Below, one piece after another: positions 40,684 to 49,217 of a DNA stretch of 58,867 nucleotides (position 1 is the stretch's first letter; each line of letters begins with the position of its first letter). Made by a program: the position numbers and the translations under genes. This DNA comes from an uncultured Eubacterium sp. (lineage in GTDB: Bacteria > Bacillota > Clostridia > Lachnospirales > Lachnospiraceae), in NCBI GenBank assembly GCA_910579145.1, contig CAJTTQ010000004.1, positions 16,044-74,910 on the forward strand, given 5' to 3'. A model generated the notes under the pieces. That model saw only the letters and a program-made list of their open reading frames with translations. It ran no database searches and was not told where the DNA came from.

Positions 40684-42561
40684 TTACAGTTCACGGAAAT
40701 CCCCGTCCACAACATCTTCTCCGCTGTTATCCGGTTCCGCGCCGCCGGCTGCTCCCATGTCAGGGCCTGCTCCCTGCGCGCCGCCAGCTGCCTGCTGTGC
40801 CTGCTCATATACTTTCGCGAACACCTGCTGGGCACTTGTCATCAGCGCTTCTTTCGCCGCTTTCAGCTCATCAATATCCGCGTCGGACATGGATTCTGCC
40901 TGCGTTCTCTCGAGGATTGCCTTCACCTTATCAATCTCCGCCTGCACTTTTTCCTTCTCGGCTGCATCCACGCCTTCACCAACATCATTCAGTGCCTTTT
41001 CGGTCTGGAATACCATGCTGTCCGCTTCGTTGCGAACATCAATGCCCTCTTTCCGTTTTTTATCCTGCGCCTCAAATTCAGCCGCTTCTTTTACCGCCTT
41101 GTCGATCTCATCATCCGACAAGTTCGAGCCGGCCGTGATCGTAATGTGCTGTTCCTTTCCTGTTCCCAAGTCCTTTGCCGATACATTTACGATACCGTTC
41201 GCGTCGATATCAAATGTAACTTCGATCTGAGGCACGCCGCGCATAGCCGGTGGAATACCGTCCAGCCGGAACTGTCCCAGTGATTTATTGTCACGGGCGA
41301 ACTGTCTCTCACCCTGTACGACGTTGATATCTACAGCCGTCTGGTTATCCGCTGCCGTCGAGAAGATCTGGCTCTTCTTCGTCGGGATCGTCGTATTTCT
41401 CTCGATCAGCTTCGTCGCTACACCGCCCATTGTCTCGATGGCAAGGGAGAGCGGCGTGACATCCAGAAGAAGGATATCTCCGGCGCCGGTATCTCCGGCA
41501 AGCTTTCCTCCCTGGATCGAAGCGCCGAGCGCAACGCACTCATCCGGATTCAGTGATTTGTTCGGCTCGTGTCCGGTCAACTGTTTCACCTTATCCTGTA
41601 CGGCCGGAATACGTGTAGATCCGCCGACGAGAAGAACTTTGCCGAGCTCCGAAGCCGTGATCCCGGCATCCTTCAACGCGTTCGTTACCGGCGTAGCTGT
41701 TCTCTCCACAAGATCAGCCGTCAGCTCGTCAAATTTCGCCCTTGTCAGGTTCATATCAAAGTGTTTCGGCCCCTCTGCCGTAGCTGTGATAAACGGAAGG
41801 TTGATATTGGTCGTCGTGGCTGCCGAGAGTTCCTTTTTCGCCTTTTCTGCCGCTTCTTTCAGACGCTGCATCGCCATTTTATCTGCGGAAAGATCGATTC
41901 CCTCCGCATTCTTGAACTCACTCACCATGTAATCACAGAGTTTATTATCAAAGTCATCCCCGCCGAGTCTGTTATCTCCCGATGTCGCAAGCACTTCGAT
42001 GACGCCGTCACCGATTTCTATGATTGATACGTCGAACGTTCCGCCTCCGAGGTCATATACCATGATCTTCTGCTCACCGTCGTTATCAAGTCCATACGCA
42101 AGCGCTGCTGCTGTCGGCTCGTTGATGATCCGCTTTACATCCAGACCTGCTATCTTACCGGCATCTTTTGTCGCCTGACGCTGCGCGTCGTTAAAATAAG
42201 CCGGTACCGTGATGACTGCTTCCGTCACCGTCTCTCCTCCGAGATAATTCTCCGCGTCACTCTTCAGCTTTTGAAGGATCATCGCCGAAATCTCCTGCGG
42301 GGAATATTTCTTATCATCGACAGCGGCACGATAATCCGTACCCATATGCCTTTTGATCGATGAAATCGTATTATCTGCATTTGTAACAGCCTGACGCTTC
42401 GCCGGCTCGCCAATCAGACGCTCACCGTTTTTCGTAAAAGCAACGACAGACGGAGTCGTTCTCGCTCCCTCCGCGTTCGCGATCACAACAGGCTTACCGC
42501 CCTCCATAACTGCCACACAACTGTTTGTCGTACCCAAGTCGATACCAATGATCTTACTCAT
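40684..42561 (-). CDS. dnaK: Chaperone DnaK (Hsp70)
   Basis: ATP-dependent Hsp70 of 625 residues. The nucleotide domain has IIGIDLGTTNSCVAVMEGG, VYDLGGGTFDVSI and VLLVGGSTRIPAVQ. The linker DVLLLDVTPLS is slightly varied as GDILLLDVTPLS. The substrate domain and lid follow, and the Gly/Ala-rich tail ends SGEDVVDGDFREL. Under CIRCE control as third gene of the operon. Confidence 0.99.
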   Translation of the reverse strand: MSKIIGIDLGTTNSCVAVMEGGKPVVIANAEGARTTPSVVAFTKNGERLIGEPAKRQAVTNADNTISSIKRHMGTDYRAAVDDKKYSPQEISAMILQKLKSDAENYLGGETVTEAVITVPAYFNDAQRQATKDAGKIAGLDVKRIINEPTAAALAYGLDNDGEQKIMVYDLGGGTFDVSIIEIGDGVIEVLATSGDNRLGGDDFDNKLCDYMVSEFKNAEGIDLSADKMAMQRLKEAAEKAKKELSAATTTNINLPFITATAEGPKHFDMNLTRAKFDELTADLVERTATPVTNALKDAGITASELGKVLLVGGSTRIPAVQDKVKQLTGHEPNKSLNPDECVALGASIQGGKLAGDTGAGDILLLDVTPLSLAIETMGGVATKLIERNTTIPTKKSQIFSTAADNQTAVDINVVQGERQFARDNKSLGQFRLDGIPPAMRGVPQIEVTFDIDANGIVNVSAKDLGTGKEQHITITAGSNLSDDEIDKAVKEAAEFEAQDKKRKEGIDVRNEADSMVFQTEKALNDVGEGVDAAEKEKVQAEIDKVKAILERTQAESMSDADIDELKAAKEALMTSAQQVFAKVYEQAQQAAGGAQGAGPDMGAAGGAEPDNSGEDVVDGDFREL

Positions 42562-42644
42562 AACAATCTCTCCTTCTTAATAATGAAATTAATCTATATA
42601 AAAGTTTACAAACTTACCCAATGAAAGTCCCATGCTGGTCAGTC

Positions 42645-43322
42645 CTAATTAACTACTTTCACCATACTATGCCTAACCACGCTTTCTTTGTACATGTAAC
42701 CCTTCTGCAGTTCCTCGGAGACCATGTTCGCTTCCATCGAATCGTCTTCCTCGTGCATCACCGCGTTATGCAGGTTTGGGTCAAACTCCTTGCCGACCGC
42801 CTCGATCGGCACGACGCCCATTTCCTCCAGGGCCGTACAAAATTGTTTGTATATGGCCTCCATCCCTTTGACAAAACCATTGTCTTTATCCTCGTCGGTA
42901 ACGGCGTCGAGTCCTCTCTCAAAGTTATCGACAACCGGAAGGATTTTCTCTACTACCGATTTGGCGCCTATCTCAAACATCGCTGTCTTCTCTTTTTCCG
43001 AACGGTTCCGGAAATTTTCGAACTCTGCCATATTCCTGAGAAGCCGGTCGTTCAGCTCTTCGATTTTCTCATCCTTCTTATCTTTTTTGGCCCGTCCCGA
43101 CAGCTTCTTATTTTTCTTACCGGACTCTTTCTTTTCTTCCGCTTTTTCTTCGTTTCCTTCTGTTTCTTCCCTCTCTTCGTCCTGTTCTTTCAAATCTTCC
43201 TTAGACGTATCCGCCTGTTCTTCCTCCGTTGCCGTTGCCTGTGTATCCGGAGCGGCATCCTCTGCCTGTTTCGCTTCATTTTCCACCTCTTCGGCGGATG
43301 CTAGTTCTTTTTCTTCTGCCAC
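42645..43322 (-). CDS. grpE: Nucleotide exchange factor GrpE
   Basis: Protein of 225 residues that releases ADP from DnaK. GTG start eight bases after GGAAAGGTGG. The first 100 residues are a very acidic/basic disordered arm (many Glu-Glu and Lys-Lys runs), longer than in the usual ~190-residue members. A coiled-coil helix (IEELNDRLLRNMAEFENFRN) and the beta domain (VGKEFDPNLHNAVMHEEDDS; GYMYKESVVRHSMVKV) follow. Confidence 0.97.
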   Translation of the reverse strand: MAEEKELASAEEVENEAKQAEDAAPDTQATATEEEQADTSKEDLKEQDEEREETEGNEEKAEEKKESGKKNKKLSGRAKKDKKDEKIEELNDRLLRNMAEFENFRNRSEKEKTAMFEIGAKSVVEKILPVVDNFERGLDAVTDEDKDNGFVKGMEAIYKQFCTALEEMGVVPIEAVGKEFDPNLHNAVMHEEDDSMEANMVSEELQKGYMYKESVVRHSMVKVVN

Positions 43323-43375
43323 CTTTTAAACCACCTTTCCAAATTCTACCTGCACGGGTTACAACTTCTGACTCC

Positions 43376-44404
43376 CTACGTCTTTGACTTAAATATATCA
43401 TCCAGCTGCTGCATGCAGTTTTCCAGAGTCCCGACTACTTTTTCATAATCCATGCGTTTCGGGCCGACGATACCGATCTTTCCATACACGCCTTCCTTGA
43501 TCTGATACGTCGCGGTCACGACGGAACAATTTTTCATCGCCTCGACAGGGGATTCATCCCCGATATACACCTGGATGCCGTGTTCTTCAGGATTCGCCTC
43601 ATCGTTTACCCAAGCCTCCAGCCTCTGTTTTTCCTCAAATGTCGTAAGCAGTTCCGCCATCTTCTCCTTATCGCTGAGTTCCGGGTATTTCAAAATATTC
43701 GTAGCGCCCGACGTGTAAATCTCCGATGTCTCTTCATCACTCATCGCTTCGGCGATACAGTCGAGTATACTCGAAGCGAGATCACCGTACTCACCGGCTT
43801 TTTCTTTGATCTCCTGCATGATCGCCATATTGATCTCTGTCACATCCAGGCCATTCAGCGCTGCGTTGATAATGAAATTCAGCTGTGAGATGACATTATC
43901 ATCGATCGGGCCTGCCAGATTGATAAATTTATTATTGACGTGGTTATTGTCCAAAACGACGATCACCAGTATCTGCATATCCGAAATCGGATTCAGCTGG
44001 ATAAACTTTATTTTTTTATGCGCGTACTTCGGTTTGGAAACCATCGTCGTATAATTTGTGTTTTCCGCCAATAACTTTGCCACCTGCTGCAGAAGCAGAT
44101 CGATCTTATCCGCCTTCTCGATCAGGACGCCTTTCATATCTTCCACTTCTTTTTCTTTGTTCCCCAGTACCGTATCCACATACATCCGATACGCCTTATC
44201 CGAAGGGATCCTTCCGGCAGATGTGTGAGGCTGCAGGATATATCCCATCTCCTCCAGATCCGCCATCTCATTCCGTATCGTCGCGGAACTGAGGTTCAGA
44301 TCCGTGTACTTTGAAACGGTGCGCGATCCGACAGGTTCTCCGCTTTCCATATAATTATGGATGATGGCTTCTAATATTTTCTGCTTTCGTTCATCAAGCT
44401 GCAT
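43376..44404 (-). CDS. hrcA: Heat-inducible transcription repressor HrcA
   Basis: Repressor of 342 residues that binds CIRCE and depends on GroE for folding. The ATG at 44404 gives MQLDERKQKILEAIIHNYM; a longer form would run into the operator. Winged helix about 1-75 (GSRTVSKYTDLNLSSATIRN), then GAF-like core with GYILQPHTSAGRIPSDKAYR. The operator CIRCE lies 17 bases upstream, so the gene represses its own operon. Confidence 0.98.
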   Translation of the reverse strand: MQLDERKQKILEAIIHNYMESGEPVGSRTVSKYTDLNLSSATIRNEMADLEEMGYILQPHTSAGRIPSDKAYRMYVDTVLGNKEKEVEDMKGVLIEKADKIDLLLQQVAKLLAENTNYTTMVSKPKYAHKKIKFIQLNPISDMQILVIVVLDNNHVNNKFINLAGPIDDNVISQLNFIINAALNGLDVTEINMAIMQEIKEKAGEYGDLASSILDCIAEAMSDEETSEIYTSGATNILKYPELSDKEKMAELLTTFEEKQRLEAWVNDEANPEEHGIQVYIGDESPVEAMKNCSVVTATYQIKEGVYGKIGIVGPKRMDYEKVVGTLENCMQQLDDIFKSKT

Positions 44405-44420
44405 ATCACCACTTCCTTTG

Positions 44421-44447
44421 TTAGCACTCCATGACAATGAGTGCTAA
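44421..44447 (-). promoter_or_regulatory. CIRCE operator
   Basis: TTAGCACTC, nine bases, GAGTGCTAA: a perfect match to the HrcA-binding inverted repeat. Confidence 0.98.
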
Positions 44448-44462
44448 TTCTTGGCTAAATTA

Positions 44463-44491
44463 AAGATAACACCCTTGCTTCAGTTTGTCAA
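44463..44491 (-). promoter_or_regulatory. Promoter of the hrcA operon
   Basis: TTGACA (44491-44486), 17 bases, TATCTT (44468-44463), directly upstream of CIRCE. The same bases form an ACACCCTTG/CAAGGGTGT hairpin with a plus-strand T run. Confidence 0.8.
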
Positions 44492-44545
44492 GGGTGTTTT
44501 TCATATTTATTATAGATTTTACCATTTTTTTTATTCAGAGCCAGT

Positions 44546-44599
44546 CCGAACACAGTGCTCGTACCGAACACAATGATCGTACCAATCATAATGTTCGCT
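44546..44599. repeat. Degenerate 18-bp tandem repeat
   Basis: CCGAACACAGTGCTCGTA, CCGAACACAATGATCGTA and a weaker third copy lie directly behind the CvpA-like stop codon. The first two copies differ at three positions. Confidence 0.6.
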
Positions 44600-44603
44600 A
44601 CGA

Positions 44604-45107
44604 TCATAGAACTTTGAATCCGAGACTTTCCATGACAGCTGGCAGCGGACTGCACGACTGGAACCACATCACGATCTTATCTCCCTTTGCCGACTGCACG
44701 ATTTCCTGACACCATTCGTATTCCTGAAGGCTTCCCAGCACTGCCAGGATCGACCATGAGATAAAAAATCCGACGATCAGTCCGGCCACCGCTCCGCCGA
44801 ACCGATCGAGACCACCGATCAGCGGGACATCCCGGACTCCTTTTATAAAACTTCCTATGATATTAAATACGATAATGCTGATGACAAATGCAATGACATA
44901 ACCGATGCCCTCTTTGACCGCCACCTCGCTCGGAAGCTGTTTGGCAATTACCGGAGCGATCCCGATCGCCGCCGCGATGATAACGATATTTTTAATCACA
45001 CTGTAAATGCCATAGATCAACCCCCGGCCGGCTCCGATAAATACGCATCCGATAACCGCCGCGACTAAGATCAGCGCAAGCATCTGCCCCTGTAAAGCAC
45101 TTGACAT
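44604..45107 (-). CDS. CvpA-family membrane protein
   Basis: Protein of 167 residues; ATG at 45107 after GGGGGAT. Four hydrophobic helices (about 10-30, 34-55, 68-90 and 104-130) with the CvpA-type phrases GRGLIYGIYSVIKNI and GLDRFGGAVAGLIVGFFI. CvpA relatives affect colicin V export in E. coli and envelope integrity in other bacteria. It is 34 bases downstream of the DUF5711 gene and likely co-transcribed. Confidence 0.85.
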   Translation of the reverse strand: MSSALQGQMLALILVAAVIGCVFIGAGRGLIYGIYSVIKNIVIIAAAIGIAPVIAKQLPSEVAVKEGIGYVIAFVISIIVFNIIGSFIKGVRDVPLIGGLDRFGGAVAGLIVGFFISWSILAVLGSLQEYEWCQEIVQSAKGDKIVMWFQSCSPLPAVMESLGFKVL

Positions 45108-45141
45108 AAATATCCCCCTTTTCCTCTGCAAAATAAAATAC

Positions 45142-46329
45142 TCAACCTGAGATTTTTATCCTCTGAATGGTCGCTTCGTCGATGAAATAGTAACGGTCAT
45201 CACCAGATGCGGGTAGAAAATAATCATACCCCTTTCCAAAGTCAAACGTGAATTTTTCACTTCCATTCTTTCTTATTATATGACAGCTCTGCGCGTCGGT
45301 GAATACGATTTCCCCGCCTGACATGACAAGATCCGAGTATTTGCAGGAAATCTTCTCCGCCAGTTCTTCCTTTCCCCTGAAATTATATAGATACATCTTC
45401 TGATCATCTGTACTGCCCGCCGTTCCGGTTATGACAAGAATATTCTCATCGTCATAATCCGCGCTCTTGATCTCCTCATCAAAGACCTTTTCAAAAATTT
45501 CTGCCGGCTTTTTCATGTTCTCAAACAGGGAAAAACCATCTTCAAAAAAAATCGCCGCCTTGTCGTCCGAGACAAAACCAATTCGGGAAATCATTTTTGT
45601 CTCGTAAGATTTTCCTCCCACAAGTGTATTCTGATCCTGTCCCACCTCTGTAAAATTGTAAAAACAGACTTTATTCTCCATCGTGCCATTCTGAACGACG
45701 ATATACGCGATCACCAGGCTGTTCCCATCGGGTGATATGTCAAAATCGAGCGGAAATCCATCATCCAGCACATTTGTCGGTATCTCTACCTCGAGCTGCT
45801 CCGCTGTGTTGTACGGATCGTAAATACTGATCACATCGGAATCTTCATCCTGCAGCAGGACTGCCGCTTTCCCGTCCTCACAGATCTTAGCTTTCCCGAT
45901 CGGCAATGTCGTCTCGATACCAACCCCCTGGTCTTTTCCATTGTATACGTAAAACATTTTGGCACCTATGTCAGCAACCAGAACATAGTTCCCACGGACA
46001 TCGACCACTGGCTGCTCCATCTCATATCCGCCGTTCCACAACGTCTCCCCGGAATCATCCAGCCGTGAAATCCCGTCCCGACTGTACTTGAGCAGATCTC
46101 CATGAAACGGCAGGTAGGATACACCATTGCTGTCCTTCCTCGCCTGCTCGCTCACGACGTCATAACCGGAAAAAGAACGATGCGCATAATAATAAGAGAA
46201 ACAAACGATCACGACAATTCCGATCAGAACACCGGCACCGACCAGACCAAAAAACAAAATCGTTTTATTCCTTTTCTTTTTACGTCTCCTGTTTTCCTCT
46301 TCTACGCTGTTCTCAAAAATGCTGCTCAA
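45142..46329 (-). CDS. DUF5711 membrane-anchored beta-propeller-like protein
   Basis: Protein of 395 residues. A short basic cytoplasmic tail (RRRKKKRNK) precedes one membrane helix (about 24-47, ILFFGLVGAGVLIGIVVIV), and a large extracellular domain has WD40/PQQ-like blades (LPFHGDLLKYSRDGISRLDD; AKMFYVYNGKDQG; FDISPDGNSLVIAYIV). This is the DUF5711 pattern of clostridia. No catalytic motif is seen. It lies between an MPN-like membrane protein gene and the CvpA-like gene, and the three may form an envelope complex. Confidence 0.85.
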   Translation of the reverse strand: MSSIFENSVEEENRRRKKKRNKTILFFGLVGAGVLIGIVVIVCFSYYYAHRSFSGYDVVSEQARKDSNGVSYLPFHGDLLKYSRDGISRLDDSGETLWNGGYEMEQPVVDVRGNYVLVADIGAKMFYVYNGKDQGVGIETTLPIGKAKICEDGKAAVLLQDEDSDVISIYDPYNTAEQLEVEIPTNVLDDGFPLDFDISPDGNSLVIAYIVVQNGTMENKVCFYNFTEVGQDQNTLVGGKSYETKMISRIGFVSDDKAAIFFEDGFSLFENMKKPAEIFEKVFDEEIKSADYDDENILVITGTAGSTDDQKMYLYNFRGKEELAEKISCKYSDLVMSGGEIVFTDAQSCHIIRKNGSEKFTFDFGKGYDYFLPASGDDRYYFIDEATIQRIKISG

Positions 46330-46404
46330 CTTCGTTCACCCCGGTTCCCTGAATGGTTCATTGTCGTCAGTATAACATAAGGCGACATTTTTTTCAAGCA
46401 CCCA

Positions 46405-46460
46405 GTAAAGCGCGTACCCACCCAAGTGTACACTCACCAGAGTGTGTACTCACTGAAGTT
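46405..46460. repeat. Imperfect 16-bp repeats between two membrane-protein genes
   Basis: Minus strand: GTGAGTACACACTCTG, GTGAGTGTACACTTGG and GTGGGTACGCGCTTTA follow one another. They sit just behind the stop of the MPN-like gene, like the 18-bp repeats behind the CvpA gene in the same gene string. Confidence 0.45.
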
Positions 46461-46466
46461 TACCTT

Positions 46467-47468
46467 TTAGCGAAGTGCCGCGCTTCCACCTGATACCGTC
46501 CTCGTCGTCACACTTCCCGGACTGACATGTTCTGCCGCCGGATCCACCCCGTCCCCGGAAGCGTTCTTTAGCTCAGCCCCATCCGCGGAGGCCTCCTGTG
46601 CTCCAGCGCTCTGCCCGCTCACGGCTCCTTTTGTTACGACACCGCCGCCGAGCGTCTCGACATCGGTCTTATTCTCTTCCTTTCCGCCCTTGACCGCTTC
46701 CTGCAGTCCGGCTTGGAGTCCCGAGATCTGATCCCGCAGTTCCGAAAATCCATTGCGGTTGTTCAGCGCCACGGCGCCCAGCAAAAGCCCCAGCACGAGC
46801 ACGAGGCTCGCGAGTCCGAACGTCACCTTCCCCTCCGCTTCTTTTTCTTTTTTCTTCTCTTCGTTCTCTTTGATCACACCCCGGATATTGCGGATCACGC
46901 GGTCATCTTCCTGCTCTACGATATGTACAAAACGGTTTGTTTCCTCCATCATATAATTTCTCATCTCAGCATTTTTTTCATAATAGATATAGTAGCCGCC
47001 CTGTTTTTGAAAAGCCGAATTTTCATATAAATAGAAGTCATCCTGGCTGCCGTCCTCTTCATATACATATAAAAGCCTGTCCCCTTCCGAAAAATTCCTG
47101 CGGTGGATCTCCAGCAGGCCATCCGGGATACTGTCCTTTGCTTTTTCGTTGGAATAGAACCATCCCACCACATCGAGATCGGTAAAATTTTCCTTGATAT
47201 CCGTATAAATGCCTGTCCACATCTCCTGTGAAAAGGTATCGCTGTTTCTCATATGAAAATCTTTGACCGACACCATCCCTGAAACGAGAAAAACTTTTTC
47301 CCGCGCGTGGTAAAAACGGTGTCCCAAAAGCACGCCGCCGATCTCCGTATTTCTTCGTTCCCTCACGAGCCTTCTCGCGAAAGACATCACGTAATCTTCG
47401 ACATAAATCTTTGTTTTTCCTTTTGTATCGCCTATCTGCCGTACGCTTTTCGGTGCACTCCAGTCCAT
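46467..47468 (-). CDS. Membrane protein with degenerate JAMM/MPN-like domain
   Basis: Protein of 333 residues (ATG after GAGGTTAG). Residues about 20-150 look like a JAB/MPN fold: TEIGGVLLGHRFYHAREKVF, then VVGWFYSNEKAKDSIPDG. In active JAMM proteases the second motif is H-x-H with S-x-x-D downstream; here Y-S-N replaces H-x-H while S-x-x-D remains, so metalloprotease activity should be lost. A coiled-coil segment, one membrane helix (about 218-239, GLASLVLVLGLLLGAVALN) and an Ala/Gly/Ser-rich extracellular tail follow. The MPN part is cytoplasmic. Its likely role is scaffolding; function unknown. Confidence 0.7.
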   Translation of the reverse strand: MDWSAPKSVRQIGDTKGKTKIYVEDYVMSFARRLVRERRNTEIGGVLLGHRFYHAREKVFLVSGMVSVKDFHMRNSDTFSQEMWTGIYTDIKENFTDLDVVGWFYSNEKAKDSIPDGLLEIHRRNFSEGDRLLYVYEEDGSQDDFYLYENSAFQKQGGYYIYYEKNAEMRNYMMEETNRFVHIVEQEDDRVIRNIRGVIKENEEKKKEKEAEGKVTFGLASLVLVLGLLLGAVALNNRNGFSELRDQISGLQAGLQEAVKGGKEENKTDVETLGGGVVTKGAVSGQSAGAQEASADGAELKNASGDGVDPAAEHVSPGSVTTRTVSGGSAALR

Positions 47469-47697
47469 ACTCTAACCTCTTTTCTAATCAATTTTGACAC
47501 CTGAGCCATTATTTTCATTATAAGGCATGGAAAACGAATTTTTTGTCAGTTTATGCTGTCTCCGGCATAAAACGTTCGCCCGATCCAGACGCGAATCGAC
47601 ATTTTCACCTTCCACAAATATTTTATTTTAGATGAGTATTTTTCGCTGAACTGCCAATACTTTTCTTAGAACAAAAAGAAATGAAATGAGGTAGAAC

Positions 47698-48279
47698 ATG
47701 ATACATTATTTCAATCCCACCGATGAATGCGCGTTGCGTGACTTTTCCAAAACGCTGACTATATTGATGCGAAAACATGATATATCAAATAGAGAAACTG
47801 TGATCGTCTGCATCGGCTCCGACCGCGCTACGGGGGACTCCCTCGGGCCGATCGTCGGGCATCTTCTTGCCATGCATCAAAAAAACTTCCATCTTTATGG
47901 CACGCTGGAAAATCCTGTCCATGCCAAAAATTTGGAAGATGCGTTGGAATTTATACGTTCTCATCATAAAAATCCGATCATTATCGCCGTGGATGCCTCA
48001 TTGGGCATCGCCGAACACGTCGGATACATCACCGTCGGAGAGGGTTCTCTTTCCCCGGGGGTCGGCGTTTCCAAAAAACTGCCGTCCGTTGGCGACCTAT
48101 TTATTACCGGTATCGTTAACCTCTCCGGTTTCGGCGGACAAATGCTTTTGCAGACGACGAGGCTCAATCTCGTCATGCACCTGGCCGACTTCATTTACAA
48201 AGGACTGGGGCGCTGCCTGGCTTCCGAATGCAGATCCTCCTACACGGAAACCGCGTCAGAGCTCCGTCCGGCCCTTTAG
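47698..48279 (+). CDS. yyaC: Spore protease YyaC (GPR-like)
   Basis: Protein of 193 residues in the DUF1256/YyaC family, related to the germination protease GPR and made in sporulating cells. Conserved: VIVCIGSDRATGDSLGPIVG, IIAVDASLGIAEHVGYITVG and SVGDLFITGIVNLSGFGG. The start follows GAAATGAGG. It supports a spore-forming host. Its 3' end overlaps recR (opposite strand) by 24 bases. No clear housekeeping promoter is seen upstream, which fits a sporulation sigma factor. Confidence 0.93.
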   Translation: MIHYFNPTDECALRDFSKTLTILMRKHDISNRETVIVCIGSDRATGDSLGPIVGHLLAMHQKNFHLYGTLENPVHAKNLEDALEFIRSHHKNPIIIAVDASLGIAEHVGYITVGEGSLSPGVGVSKKLPSVGDLFITGIVNLSGFGGQMLLQTTRLNLVMHLADFIYKGLGRCLASECRSSYTETASELRPAL

Positions 48280-48852
48280 CGCCCGGTAAAGAGTCACTTC
48301 GTCGATGTATTCCAAGTCCCCGCCCACGGGAACACCGCTCGCGATACGGGTCACTTTGATGCCCGCCGGTTTTAACAGCTTGCTTATATACATGGCCGTC
48401 GCCTCCCCCTCCAGCGAAGAATTGGTGGCAATGATCACCTCGTCCACTTCCCCCTGAAGCCGCTGCATCAGCTCCTTGAGCCTGATATCAGACGGGGTTA
48501 TGCCAAGGCTCGGATTGATCGCACCGTGAAGTACGTGATACACGCCCTCATACTGCCCCGTCTTCTCATACGCGATCAGATCTCTCGTATCTTCAACTAC
48601 CATGATCGTTTTCTTATCCCGTTTGGGATTCCCGCAGATCGGACAGATCTCGCTGTCTGTCAGCGTAAAACACTCCTTGCAGTACGTGACATTCTTTCTC
48701 GCCGTTAAGATCACGGAAGAAAGTCTCTCCACGCGCTCTTTGGGCATATTTAATATATGAAACGCCAGACGCTGTGCCGACTTGGCCCCGATGCTCGGCA
48801 GCTGTGACAACTCCTCGATGAGATTTTGAATGGATTCAGCATAATAATTCAT
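48256..48852 (-). CDS. recR: Recombination mediator RecR
   Basis: RecFOR pathway protein of 198 residues that helps load RecA at gaps. N-terminal helix-hairpin-helix (LSQLPSIGAKSAQRLAFHI), zinc finger C-x2-C...C-x2-C (YCKECFTLTDSEICPICGN) and Toprim domain (IMVVEDTRDLIAYEK) are complete. The start overlaps the ybaB stop (TAATG), as in the common dnaX-ybaB-recR order. Confidence 0.98.
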   Translation of the reverse strand: MNYYAESIQNLIEELSQLPSIGAKSAQRLAFHILNMPKERVERLSSVILTARKNVTYCKECFTLTDSEICPICGNPKRDKKTIMVVEDTRDLIAYEKTGQYEGVYHVLHGAINPSLGITPSDIRLKELMQRLQGEVDEVIIATNSSLEGEATAMYISKLLKPAGIKVTRIASGVPVGGDLEYIDEVTLYRALKGRTEL

Positions 48853-49202
48853 TAGAACGGGAATCCTCCGCCCAGGTTCAGGCCGCCCGTCAGTGCCTCC
48901 ATCGCTTTGGCATTGTCTTCTTCCATCTTGCGAAGGGCTTCATTGGTCGCCGCTACGATCAAATCCTCGAGCATCTCGATGTCATCGGGATCCACTACTT
49001 CTTCAGAGAGTTTCACGGAAAGAACCTCTTTTCTCCCGGATACTTTGACGGTAACCGCACCGCCGCCGGCCGTCGCCTCAAATTCTTTCTCCTCCATCTC
49101 TTTTTGCTGCTCTTCCATCTGACGCTGCATCCTCTGTGCCTGTTTCATCAGATTGTTCATATTCCCAGGCATTCCGCCCTGAAATCCTCCACGTTTCGCC
49201 AT
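48852..49202 (-). CDS. ybaB: YbaB/EbfC nucleoid-associated protein
   Basis: DNA-binding dimer of 116 residues. It shows GNMNNLMKQAQRMQRQMEEQ, the central GGAVTVKVSGRKEVLSVKLS and a short C-terminal Gly-rich tail. Encoded between dnaX and recR in the usual order, with a one-base stop/start overlap to recR. Confidence 0.97.
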   Translation of the reverse strand: MAKRGGFQGGMPGNMNNLMKQAQRMQRQMEEQQKEMEEKEFEATAGGGAVTVKVSGRKEVLSVKLSEEVVDPDDIEMLEDLIVAATNEALRKMEEDNAKAMEALTGGLNLGGGFPF

Positions 49203-49217
49203 TTCTACCTTTCCTTT

